Shown: positions 1 through 6,633, counted from the stretch's first letter. The stretch is 9,515 nucleotides of DNA from Euryarchaeota archaeon UBA136 (GCA_002506485.1 DAXQ01000084.1:999-10513), one strand, 5' to 3'. The notes: a model not told the origin generated them from the sequence alone. A program made the numbers and translations.

Positions 1-734
1 TTGGCCAATTTTTTCATCAGGATTTTTTCATTATCATGTACCAAAAGAGCTCCAGATGGATTGGATTTGGACATCTTGGAATCTGTATCCATCCTGCCGG
101 GGCCCGATAATGATCCTAAAAGAGGAGTGTGAAGCGCTACAGGCTTTGATATTTTCAGTTTGTCAGCTGCATCCCTGGCCAACATGTGAGCATGCCTCTG
201 ATCCATCCCTCCTAGTGCCAGGTCAACTTTTAAGGCATAAATATCTGTAGCCTGCATAGCCGGATAGAAAAATTTGGACATGTCTCCATCTGCTTCATCC
301 TCATCCCGGCCCATTATTGACAAGGCTCTTCGCATTCTTTTCAGACTGCTGGCCTTGGAAACGCGGAGGACCATCTCCCAGTAACCATCCTGACGAACCA
401 ATTCACTCGCAGTCTTGAAATCAAAACCTGGTGAGAAAGCTGAGAACATCTGTTTTTGGTATTCGACACCAGCCCTAAGATTATCCCAATCACCACCCAG
501 TTTGTCGTTAATGTACCCATGCCAATCTGCTAAGAGGATTACTACTTCAAAACCAGATTCGACAAGTTCGCGTGCCTTCAGCATAGGTACCAATGAACCT
601 GCATGCAGAAGCCCTGAAGGTTCGAAGCCCACGTACGCCTTGGGTTTATCGTTAGAAGCAAGCAATTCATGAAGTTCATCGTCGGTTACACACTCGGCAA
701 TACCTCTCAAGACAAGGGCCTTGCGATCAAACAT
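1..734 (-). CDS. tyrS: Tyrosyl-tRNA synthetase, archaeal type (3' end outside window)
   Basis: Cytoplasmic class I synthetase that charges tRNA-Tyr with tyrosine. Reading the minus strand from the ATG at 734-732 gives 244 uninterrupted codons to the window edge, covering the Rossmann catalytic domain; the anticodon-binding part is missing. Residues 34-41 (YVGFEPSG) match the archaeal tyrosine pocket. Residues 157-165 (YPAMQATDI) and 175-180 (GGMDQR) match the second half of the active site. Y34, Q161 and D164 line up with the tyrosine-binding Y32, Q155 and D158 of the Methanocaldococcus jannaschii enzyme. The KMSKS loop is intact at 220-224. The HIGH signature is degenerate, reading HAGS (44-47). 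There is no convincing Shine-Dalgarno before the ATG. It is divergent from the acidic-protein/PAC2 genes across a 99-base gap. The family assignment is secure; the incompleteness is only the window boundary. Confidence 0.95.
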   Translation of the reverse strand, partial: MFDRKALVLRGIAECVTDDELHELLASNDKPKAYVGFEPSGLLHAGSLVPMLKARELVESGFEVVILLADWHGYINDKLGGDWDNLRAGVEYQKQMFSAFSPGFDFKTASELVRQDGYWEMVLRVSKASSLKRMRRALSIMGRDEDEADGDMSKFFYPAMQATDIYALKVDLALGGMDQRHAHMLARDAADKLKISKPVALHTPLLGSLSGPGRMDTDSKMSKSNPSGALLVHDNEKILMKKLA

Positions 735-749
735 ATCACTGTGGAAACG

Positions 750-768
750 AAGCAGTAGTTAACTGCTT
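750..768. repeat. Inverted repeat in the tyrS promoter region
   Basis: A perfect 7-base inverted repeat, AAGCAGT and ACTGCTT, is separated by the 5 bases AGTTA. It lies in the divergent region between tyrS and the acidic-protein gene. On the minus strand it falls between the TATA box at 773-782 and the tyrS start, roughly over the expected transcription start. Archaeal repressors often bind there. It could also form a small hairpin at the 5' end of the tyrS message. Short repeats like this also arise by chance, so a role is only inferred. Confidence 0.4.
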
Positions 769-772
769 TGGT

Positions 773-782
773 TAAATATAAA
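773..782 (-). promoter_or_regulatory. Probable TATA box of tyrS
   Basis: The minus strand reads TTTATATTTA here, close to the archaeal TATA consensus. Its centre is about 43 bases upstream of the tyrS ATG. With the usual 26-27 base spacing, transcription would begin near 751 and leave a 5' leader of about 17 bases. Confidence 0.5.
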
Positions 783-797
783 TCCATCATAAAATTA

Positions 798-805
798 TTT
801 AAATA
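798..805 (+). promoter_or_regulatory. Probable TATA box of the acidic protein/PAC2 genes
   Basis: TTTAAATA is a near-perfect archaeal TATA box, centred about 32 bases before the ATG at 834. The expected start of transcription near 828 would leave a very short leader. A GGAG at 824-827 sits 6 bases before the ATG and could be a ribosome binding site if transcription starts slightly earlier. Confidence 0.55.
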
Positions 806-833
806 AGGGTAGACAGTAAGGTAGGAGTTAAAC

Positions 834-1175
834 ATGTCAGAATCTAATCCCGATGTGCTCAGAGCAGTTCGCCTTTTGGTAGGAGATATCGTAAATAAGG
901 AAAGGTACGTAATGTTGCCTGCTGAACCTGGAGAGGGGGACCCCGTCCTTGGAAAATTCAGGACTGTTAGTGACGCAAAGCGTTTCGCGAAGCGGAGCGA
1001 TATTGATGAATTCTCCCTCTGGACAAGACTTAAAGTTGTTGGTGGAGGAGAAGGTCTGAAAGAAGATTTTGGAGAGGGGGATGATGACTTGGATGATGAT
1101 TTAGGTGATCTTTTGGATGACGACACGGACCTTCCTGATCTGGATGAGGATGCTGACCTAGATGAATTGTTATGA
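834..1175 (+). CDS. Small protein with strongly acidic C-terminal tail, function unknown
   Basis: I do not recognise this 113-residue protein. Residues 1 to about 77 look like a compact folded domain with mixed charge and hydrophobic stretches (for example LRAVRLLVGDIV and RYVMLPAEP). From about residue 79 to the end it is almost entirely Asp, Glu, Leu and Gly, ending DLDELL, so the tail is probably disordered and very negative. There is no signal peptide or membrane segment. The ATG is supported by a TATA box at 798-805 and a GGAG 6 bases upstream. Its stop overlaps the PAC2 start as ATGA (1172-1175), so the two are probably translated together. This suggests, without proving, a role near the proteasome-assembly protein. 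The reading is firm as a gene and open as to function. Confidence 0.85.
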   Translation: MSESNPDVLRAVRLLVGDIVNKERYVMLPAEPGEGDPVLGKFRTVSDAKRFAKRSDIDEFSLWTRLKVVGGGEGLKEDFGEGDDDLDDDLGDLLDDDTDLPDLDEDADLDELL

Positions 1176-1930
1176 GCAATCCTATAACTATTCGTGAGAT
1201 AGCTAAACACAATTTGAAGAATCCCGTATTGATTGACGGGTTTCCAGGTGTAGGCTTGGTAGGGACAATAGTCGCTAATTTTCTCATAAATACACTCAAA
1301 CTAGAACAGATTGGTGTAATTGATAGTTATAAATTTCCACCAATTTCAGTCGTGAAAGATGGTGAACCACATAACCCCATGAGACTTTATTCAGGTGAAC
1401 AAATTTGTAACGATGGTTCCTGTAACCAAGTTATAGTCTGTGTCAGTGAGTTCACACCACCAGCTGAAATTACGAAGGACCTAGTCAAGACCCTCATGGA
1501 CTGGGCCGAAGAAAATGGATGTAAGAAGATAATATCTGCGGAGGGTTTTACTTCTGGGCCTAAGGCTGATGGTGAGGCGAATGATGTTTATGGTGTGTCA
1601 TCAACCATTGGGTCTAGAAAATGGATCAAGGACGCTAAGGTAAAACCGTTTACCTATGGTACTGTAGGAGGAATTACGGGGGCACTCCTTAACGAGGGGA
1701 AGATCAGGAAAGTAAATGTTCTGGGATTACTAGCAGAAGTCAGTGAAGACTCACCCGATGCTCGGGCTGCTGCAAATGTAATCAAGGCCATTGATGAACT
1801 ATTACTTGCTATAGAACTTGACCCCGAACCTCTGCTCAAAGAGGCACAGAGCTTGGAGCAAGAAGTTAAGATAGTCCGAGACCAGGCTCCACCCGAAGTA
1901 TCTGCGGCAGTTCCAAGATATATTGGATAG
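1172..1930 (+). CDS. PAC2 family protein, probable proteasome assembly chaperone
   Basis: This 252-residue soluble protein belongs to the PAC2 family, whose archaeal members (PbaA/PbaB type) bind or help assemble the 20S proteasome. The hallmark N-terminal loop is clear at residues 23-31 (GFPGVGLVG), followed by FPPISVVKDG (55-64). The later signatures are the glycine-rich stretch GTVGGITGALL (163-173) and LLAEVSEDSPDARAAANVI (186-204), typical of the family's C-terminal half. Residues about 216-238 look helical, possibly coiled coil. The tail ends RYIG, near but not exactly an HbYX proteasome-docking motif. The ATG overlaps the stop of the acidic-protein gene (ATGA), so translational coupling explains the lack of a separate strong ribosome binding site. 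A proteasome beta subunit lies about 4 kb away. Some PAC2 proteins have no proven proteasome role, so the family is certain and the exact role less so. Confidence 0.88.
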   Translation: MSNPITIREIAKHNLKNPVLIDGFPGVGLVGTIVANFLINTLKLEQIGVIDSYKFPPISVVKDGEPHNPMRLYSGEQICNDGSCNQVIVCVSEFTPPAEITKDLVKTLMDWAEENGCKKIISAEGFTSGPKADGEANDVYGVSSTIGSRKWIKDAKVKPFTYGTVGGITGALLNEGKIRKVNVLGLLAEVSEDSPDARAAANVIKAIDELLLAIELDPEPLLKEAQSLEQEVKIVRDQAPPEVSAAVPRYIG

Positions 1931-1931
1931 A

Positions 1932-1937
1932 CTTAAA
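1932..1937 (+). promoter_or_regulatory. Probable TATA box of argS (leaderless)
   Basis: CTTAAA is centred 26.5 bases before the GTG start of argS, exactly where a TATA box would place transcription at the first base of the start codon. There is no purine-rich ribosome binding site in the 30-base gap after the PAC2 gene, which fits a leaderless message. The same spacing recurs before the gene at 9271. Confidence 0.4.
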
Positions 1938-1960
1938 CCCCCTCTTAGTACACCACATAC

Positions 1961-3667
1961 GTGAGTCAAATTGTAGATACTAGGACCAAAGAGGTTGTTG
2001 GTGATGCTCTAAAATTACTGGAAGATAAGGGCTGGCCAGAACTGCCAATAGACTTAGAGCCTCCTATCGGAGATTTTGCGATAATTTGTTTTCCAGCTGC
2101 AAAGACATTGAAAAAGGACCCCTCAGTAATTGCAGAAGAGTTAGCACTTGAATTGAATGAACTGGATGCTGTGGCTTCGACTTCTGTCGAAAAAGGGTAC
2201 TGTAATATCAATTTAAAATGGGATGATTTTGCAAATAAACTTGTAGATGAGATAAGTAATGAAAGCTACGGGAAGGGAAAAGGTAAGAAAGAAAAGATTC
2301 TGATCGAGCATACCTCCGCAAACGCAACAGGACCCTTCCATATGGGTAGAGCTAGAAATCCCATTATTGGGGACAGCATAGCTCGTCTATTGTCCTATTC
2401 CGGTCATGACGTCAAAACTGAATATTATGTGAATGATACTGGTCGGCAGGCTGTAACGCTGGCCTATGGGATTGATAATTACAAACCTGAGAAAGAAGGT
2501 AAGAAGGATCACCGTCTGGTAAATTGCTACCGCCTAGCTTCTGAAGAATTAAAAGACAACGATGACATCCGAAAGATAATTTACAGAGATATGGAACTTA
2601 TCGAGAAAGGAGACAAGAAGACACTCCTGAAAGTCAGAGAAGCGGCAGAGCAGATGTTGGAAGGGATGAAACTGTCACTACAGAGATTAAAAGTCGAAGC
2701 CGATTCCTATTTCCACGAGTCCAATCTGATAGCATCGGGTGTTGTTGACAAGGTTATTGAGGATCTCAAGCAGAGTAAACTGTGTGACGAGGAAAACGGA
2801 GCCTATTATCTGGATTTGGAGGCGGAAGGAATAGCGGGAAGAAATCAGAAATTCTTTTTTACAAGGAAAAATGGACTAAGCCTTTACACAACAAGGGATA
2901 TCGCTTATCATCTGGATAAGTTCAACAGATGTGATGATGCACTGAACATACTAGGTGAGGATCACAAACTGCAAGGGAGATTATTGGGAATTGCCCTTAG
3001 AGAATTGAAATCCAAAGAACCAAGGAACTTATTCTATTCTTTTGTCAACCTTCCCGGTGGTAAAATGTCAACTAGAACGGGGAGGGTAGTCTATCTGGAT
3101 GACATAATGGAGCAGATAGTTGGATTGGCTAAACAGAAATTAGGTGAAGGTACATCCCAACGGGGAAGGTGGAAAGCAGAGATCAAGGAACACCAAAAAG
3201 AGAAATTAGCTGAGGAAATTGGGATTGGTGCGCTTAGATACAACATCCTGAAGGTACAAGCTGAAAAAGGATTCACCTTCAATATTGAGGAGGCTTTGAA
3301 TTTACAGGGGGACTCGGCACCATTTGTAATGTATTCACACGCCAGAACCTCTTCCATACTTAGAAAATATGGCAAGGACATGCCTAAACCTAAACTTAAT
3401 TGCACTCTTGGAGATTCAGAGATAAACTTATTGAGAACGTTGGCAAAATGGCCCAGAAATGTCAAGAAAACAGCCTCGAATCTTGCAATTCACAATATAC
3501 CAAACTATGTACACATTCTAGCTTCAGACTTTAACCAATTTTACAGGGACTGCCCAGTCATTGAAGATGAAAACGAAAGTTTTAGAATAAATCTGGTGAA
3601 GTGTTCTCAAAAGATATTGAGACAGGGTTTAGCCATATTAGGAATCAAAGCCCCTGACAGAATGTAA
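1961..3667 (+). CDS. argS: Arginyl-tRNA synthetase
   Basis: Cytoplasmic class I synthetase that charges tRNA-Arg with arginine; 568 residues, full length for an archaeal enzyme. The N-terminal ArgRS-specific (Add-1) domain spans about 1-100. The catalytic domain shows HTSANATGPFHMGRARNP (117-134), with the HIGH motif written HMGR, as in some other euryarchaeal ArgRS. It continues with YYVNDTGRQ (155-163), LYTTRDIAYH (308-317) and the KMSTR loop (368-372). The alpha-helical DALR anticodon-binding domain begins near APFVMYSHAR (453-462) and ends GIKAPDRM, as expected. The start is GTG: an in-frame TAG lies 13 bases upstream and there is no ATG between, so this is the only sensible start. A TATA-like CTTAAA 26.5 bases upstream suggests a leaderless transcript separate from the PAC2 genes. 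The stop codon directly abuts the oppositely oriented tRNA-Cys. Confidence 0.97.
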   Translation: MSQIVDTRTKEVVGDALKLLEDKGWPELPIDLEPPIGDFAIICFPAAKTLKKDPSVIAEELALELNELDAVASTSVEKGYCNINLKWDDFANKLVDEISNESYGKGKGKKEKILIEHTSANATGPFHMGRARNPIIGDSIARLLSYSGHDVKTEYYVNDTGRQAVTLAYGIDNYKPEKEGKKDHRLVNCYRLASEELKDNDDIRKIIYRDMELIEKGDKKTLLKVREAAEQMLEGMKLSLQRLKVEADSYFHESNLIASGVVDKVIEDLKQSKLCDEENGAYYLDLEAEGIAGRNQKFFFTRKNGLSLYTTRDIAYHLDKFNRCDDALNILGEDHKLQGRLLGIALRELKSKEPRNLFYSFVNLPGGKMSTRTGRVVYLDDIMEQIVGLAKQKLGEGTSQRGRWKAEIKEHQKEKLAEEIGIGALRYNILKVQAEKGFTFNIEEALNLQGDSAPFVMYSHARTSSILRKYGKDMPKPKLNCTLGDSEINLLRTLAKWPRNVKKTASNLAIHNIPNYVHILASDFNQFYRDCPVIEDENESFRINLVKCSQKILRQGLAILGIKAPDRM

Positions 3668-3744
3668 TGGTGGTGAGGGGGAGATTCGAACTCCCGTGGT
3701 CGCGATCTGCAGTCGCGTGCATAGCCGGGCTCTGCCACCTCACC
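3668..3744 (-). tRNA. trnC: tRNA-Cys (anticodon GCA) with encoded CCA
   Basis: The minus strand folds into a complete cloverleaf. The acceptor stem GGTGAGG/CCTCACC has seven perfect pairs. T8 and G9 follow, then a D arm with GCA/TGC pairs and GG at 18-19. The anticodon stem CGCGA/TCGCG has loop CTGCAGA, giving anticodon GCA (3708-3710 on the plus strand) and G37. The variable loop is ACCAC and the T arm is GGGAG-TTCGAAT-CTCCC. The D arm also has the T21 and the 13/22 mismatch seen in tRNA-Cys elsewhere. CCA is encoded at 3668-3670. The discriminator base is A73, although tRNA-Cys normally carries U73. There is no intron. The gene abuts the argS stop, and lies 27 bases after the stop of the coiled-coil gene on the same strand, so it may be co-transcribed or use the AT-rich element at 3763-3774. 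Confidence 0.97.
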
Positions 3745-3762
3745 CGTAATCCGATATTAGCT

Positions 3763-3774
3763 ATATCTATATTA
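3763..3774 (-). promoter_or_regulatory. Possible TATA element of tRNA-Cys
   Basis: The minus strand reads TAATATAGATAT, an AT-rich block centred about 25 bases upstream of the mature tRNA 5' end, the right distance for a tRNA promoter. It overlaps the stop codon of the preceding coiled-coil gene. The AT-rich sequence may be only a gene end, so this is tentative. Confidence 0.35.
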
Positions 3775-3999
3775 TTGATTACCCGAGCGAGCAATGGTTC
3801 GGGAAACATCAGCTGAGGACAATTTCTTCTTCATGTCCTGAAGTAATTTCTGGTAATGGATGATTTGCTCCTTGATTCCATCCAATTCAGATTCATCTGC
3901 ATCATCATTCTCCAGCCTGATTCTAACTTTTTCCCGGCGGTTTTCCCATCGTTCCAACTCCCTGAGAGCCTCCATTATCTTGTCCTCGACCTCGGCCAT
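3772..3999 (-). CDS. Small coiled-coil protein coupled to aCPSF1, function unknown
   Basis: This 75-residue protein is highly charged and almost entirely helical. Residues 1-32 (with ALRELERWENRREKV) and about 38-62 (with LDGIKEQIIHYQKLLQDMKKKL) form two helices joined by an acidic turn, DDADESE, so a coiled-coil hairpin is likely. The last 13 residues look flexible. No membrane segment, metal site or enzyme motif is visible. Its ATG shares one base with the aCPSF1 stop (TAATG at 3998-4002 on the plus strand), so it is translated directly after the nuclease by re-initiation. The length resembles other tiny helical partner subunits, such as the exonuclease VII small subunit, but I see no residue-level match. 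A partner role for aCPSF1 is inferred only from the coupling. Confidence 0.85.
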   Translation of the reverse strand: MAEVEDKIMEALRELERWENRREKVRIRLENDDADESELDGIKEQIIHYQKLLQDMKKKLSSADVSRTIARSGNQ

Positions 4000-5921
4000 T
4001 ACATCAACCTGATTGTTTCAAGATTATAAGGTACTCGGGCATCCAATCTGATTTTGCGCCTGATGTCGTTTGCAAACTGTTCACATTTCTGTGAATCACC
4101 GTGATTCAATATTACCACCTTAGGTCGTGGACGTATCGTTCTAAGGTAACGCATCAATTGACGCTTGTCACTATGTCCTGAGAAACCTTCACAAGTCTCA
4201 AGATTCATGTTGACCTTCACGGGTACCATTCCACCATTATCTCTATCATGGAGATGGATTTCTGATGCACCCTGTTGTAATCGTTGACCCATGGTCCCTG
4301 CAGCCTGATAACCAACAAAGACCATGGTATTGTTAGAATCTGGGGCCCAATGCCTGAGATATTCCATCACAGGCCCTCCATTGACCATGCCTGAAGTAGC
4401 CAAGACTATAGCCGGTTCGTCTCGGCCACATATTTCTTGCCTCATCTCGGAATTTTCAACTTTATTGAATATTTCCGAACGGAATGGATTGTCCTGATTC
4501 TGGTAGATCTTGTTGCGAAGATTGTTATTCAGATATTCAGGATAGGCTGAATGAAGTGCTGTGGCTTCCCATATCATTCCGTCCAGATAGACCGGCATAT
4601 CCTTCAATTTACCATCAGAATATGCTTTTTCCAAAACGAGCATTACCTCTTGGGAACGACCCACCGCAAAAACCGGGATCAGAATCTTACCTTTCTTCTC
4701 AACCGTACGATTGATTATCTCAGTGAGGTTTCGAGTACCTTCTTCCCTAGCAGGTTGAAAGTCATTGTAGCCTCCATAGGTCGATTCCATAATCAGGGCC
4801 TCCAATCTAGGAAAATTATTGACGGCACGATCGAACAACCATGTATTTTCGAACTTTATATCTCCTGAGAATACCAGATTGTACAAGCCATCTCCAACAT
4901 GAAAATGTGCGGCTGCAGAGCCAAGAATATGGCCTGAATTATGGAAAGTTAGCTTCAAATCAGGAGAAATATCGGTAGTGTCCCCATAATTTATCGTAAT
5001 CGTGTTTCGTATAGCATGCCTGATGTGTTCAGTGTTATATGGAACCCGGTTGCCTTCTGCATTCTGAATCTTGATATAGTCCATTTGCAGGAGAGAAGCC
5101 AGTTCCCTTGTTGGAGGGGTGCAGTATATTGGCCCGTCGTATCCATACACAAACAACATTGGTAGAAGTGCAGAATGGTCAAGATGCGCATGTGTCAGGA
5201 CTACAGCATCGATTCCTTCTAGGGGTGTAACTTCAGGTGCACTCAGGAATGGACTTGGTTCCTTATCATTACCAGGGTTAAAACCACAATCTATCAGGAC
5301 CTTACTATCTTTAGTCATCAACAAATGGCATGATCTTCCAACCTCTCGATAACCACCTAAAGCTGTTACTCGAACGTATTGTTCGCCTTCTATAGTGTCA
5401 CGAAATACTTTTTTACCTACTTTAGTCAAAAATTTCTTCCGCTCCACACCTATTTTATCGCCAAGCATATAGTTTCGAATTTCCTTAAGGGTCTTAGATT
5501 CCATGGGAGCAGAACGTATCACAATCGGATTCCATCCTATTTCCCGGCGTACCTGATTTAGAACTGAGCCATGTTTTCCTATTGCTCGACCAGGATTAAC
5601 TGCCTCAATGATAACATCACCATTGATTTCATCAAACTTTACTTCGACTACTTCGGCCTCTTCGGGAAGGACCTCCAATAGCTTCTGTTTTGCCGAAACG
5701 ATTGGTTTTCTAACGCTGGGATCGGCCTTGATTATAATTCTTTTCCTGACCTTCTGGGCCAACGTCCTGATAACCTCATTGTTTTCCGAGAAAATCTCAA
5801 CATTGGGTGTATAGAGGACAACATTTGATGATTCAACCTTTACATCTGTAAAGGCTATGTTATCCGGTATTACCTCCGTTGCGACTTCCTTGACTAGTTT
5901 TATTACGTCTTCTACGGCCAT
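3999..5921 (-). CDS. fttA: aCPSF1/FttA, KH-domain beta-CASP ribonuclease and transcription termination factor
   Basis: This 640-residue protein is the archaeal relative of eukaryotic CPSF73. The family has endonuclease and 5'-3' exonuclease activity and terminates transcription at U-rich sites. Two N-terminal KH RNA-binding domains occupy about 1-145; the second has a GKHG loop at 115-118. The metallo-beta-lactamase core begins near 183. Its zinc ligands are visible: HAHLDH (244-249), H331 in GHILGS, D354 in FSGD, and H607 in LNHGD. The beta-CASP insert, about 390-560, carries GYQAAGTMGQRL (537-548). E379 in MESTYGG and H583 in GFSGHSD are the beta-CASP catalytic motifs. All key residues are present, so it should be active. 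Length matches the family. The ATG follows AGGAAGGTC, a fair ribosome binding site. It lies 35 bases after psmB on the same strand, with no terminator-like run between, and is coupled to the coiled-coil gene downstream. Confidence 0.96.
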   Translation of the reverse strand: MAVEDVIKLVKEVATEVIPDNIAFTDVKVESSNVVLYTPNVEIFSENNEVIRTLAQKVRKRIIIKADPSVRKPIVSAKQKLLEVLPEEAEVVEVKFDEINGDVIIEAVNPGRAIGKHGSVLNQVRREIGWNPIVIRSAPMESKTLKEIRNYMLGDKIGVERKKFLTKVGKKVFRDTIEGEQYVRVTALGGYREVGRSCHLLMTKDSKVLIDCGFNPGNDKEPSPFLSAPEVTPLEGIDAVVLTHAHLDHSALLPMLFVYGYDGPIYCTPPTRELASLLQMDYIKIQNAEGNRVPYNTEHIRHAIRNTITINYGDTTDISPDLKLTFHNSGHILGSAAAHFHVGDGLYNLVFSGDIKFENTWLFDRAVNNFPRLEALIMESTYGGYNDFQPAREEGTRNLTEIINRTVEKKGKILIPVFAVGRSQEVMLVLEKAYSDGKLKDMPVYLDGMIWEATALHSAYPEYLNNNLRNKIYQNQDNPFRSEIFNKVENSEMRQEICGRDEPAIVLATSGMVNGGPVMEYLRHWAPDSNNTMVFVGYQAAGTMGQRLQQGASEIHLHDRDNGGMVPVKVNMNLETCEGFSGHSDKRQLMRYLRTIRPRPKVVILNHGDSQKCEQFANDIRRKIRLDARVPYNLETIRLM

Positions 5922-5956
5922 TTTTTGACCTTCCTGCTTCTTGTTTGACTAGCTAC

Positions 5957-6589
5957 TTAGGCTGCCAATTTAGTCTGAATTTTAGCTATATCTTCCGGAG
6001 ACACCCTATGATAGCCATTGGAATCAATGACACACATCGAAATACCGTCCCCAGATGCTGAGTCCCTTTTCATTGCGGCAGTTAGGGCTCTGACGCCTAA
6101 CACCTTGCCTTGCTCAACTGATAAATCCTCTATGAAACGATCCTCAAGTACTCCATAAACGAAAGGTGACCCTGAACCTGTGGTCTGGAACTTATCAGGT
6201 ATCGATCCACCTGCCGCATCTAATGAATAAACGTGACCACCCTCTGAATCAATGCCCCCCAAAAGAAGCTGAACCCAGAATGGCATATATCTCCTACCAT
6301 TCATTATGTTGGCCATTAAAGTGGATGCTGCCCTCAAAGACATCGTGGTTCCAGTTTTCAACTCATACAACTTTACTTCAGCTGACAACCACCGGGCCAA
6401 CATTTGTGCATCTCCAACCAGACCTGCAACGGTCAAAGCCATATTATCAGATATCTTGAAAAGCTTCTGGGTTGTCTTGTGCCCAATCAAATTACCCATG
6501 GTGGCTCGCATCTCGGTCGCCATTACTATACCGTCCGTGCAAACCAAACCCAAGGTTGTTGTACCTTTTTTCAAATCTTTTTCTGTCAA
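5957..6589 (-). CDS. psmB: 20S proteasome beta subunit
   Basis: Catalytic beta subunit of the archaeal 20S proteasome, an N-terminal threonine protease that degrades proteins unfolded by AAA ATPases. It has 210 residues with a short propeptide, MTEKDLKKG. Processing before Thr10 exposes TTTLGL, the mature N terminus. E26, K42 and D176 correspond to the conserved active-site E17, K33 and D166, and GSGSPFVYGVLED (138-150) is the classic beta signature; GDGIS (180-184) is also typical. The start codon is TTG, chosen because GGAGGGAG lies 5 bases upstream and the propeptide has the expected size. No in-frame ATG exists in the nearby upstream sequence. psmB is first in a minus-strand unit with aCPSF1, and is divergent from pcn. 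The alpha subunit is not in this window. Confidence 0.97.
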   Translation of the reverse strand: MTEKDLKKGTTTLGLVCTDGIVMATEMRATMGNLIGHKTTQKLFKISDNMALTVAGLVGDAQMLARWLSAEVKLYELKTGTTMSLRAASTLMANIMNGRRYMPFWVQLLLGGIDSEGGHVYSLDAAGGSIPDKFQTTGSGSPFVYGVLEDRFIEDLSVEQGKVLGVRALTAAMKRDSASGDGISMCVIDSNGYHRVSPEDIAKIQTKLAA

Positions 6590-6592
6590 AAA

Positions 6593-6600
6593 CTCCCTCC
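6593..6600 (-). promoter_or_regulatory. Strong ribosome binding site of psmB, supports a TTG start
   Basis: On the minus strand GGAGGGAG lies with its core 5-10 bases before the TTG at 6589-6587. It pairs well with the archaeal 16S 3' end and is the strongest such site in the window, which justifies the rare TTG start. Confidence 0.75.
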
Positions 6601-6633
6601 GGGAAGTAAAACTGAGTGTTCAGTGGAGCTAAG

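Noticed and set aside
707..1210. Minus-strand 167-residue ORF opposite the acidic protein gene
   Set aside because: It is very Ser/Pro-rich because it reads the complement of the Asp/Glu-rich tail, and it crosses both divergent promoters. The plus-strand gene has the TATA box, the ribosome binding site and the coupling to PAC2.
2339..2350. ArgRS HIGH motif written HMGR as a possible defect
   Set aside because: ArgRS of some other euryarchaea carries the same kind of variant in a GP-H-x-GRARNP context, and all other active-site motifs are intact.
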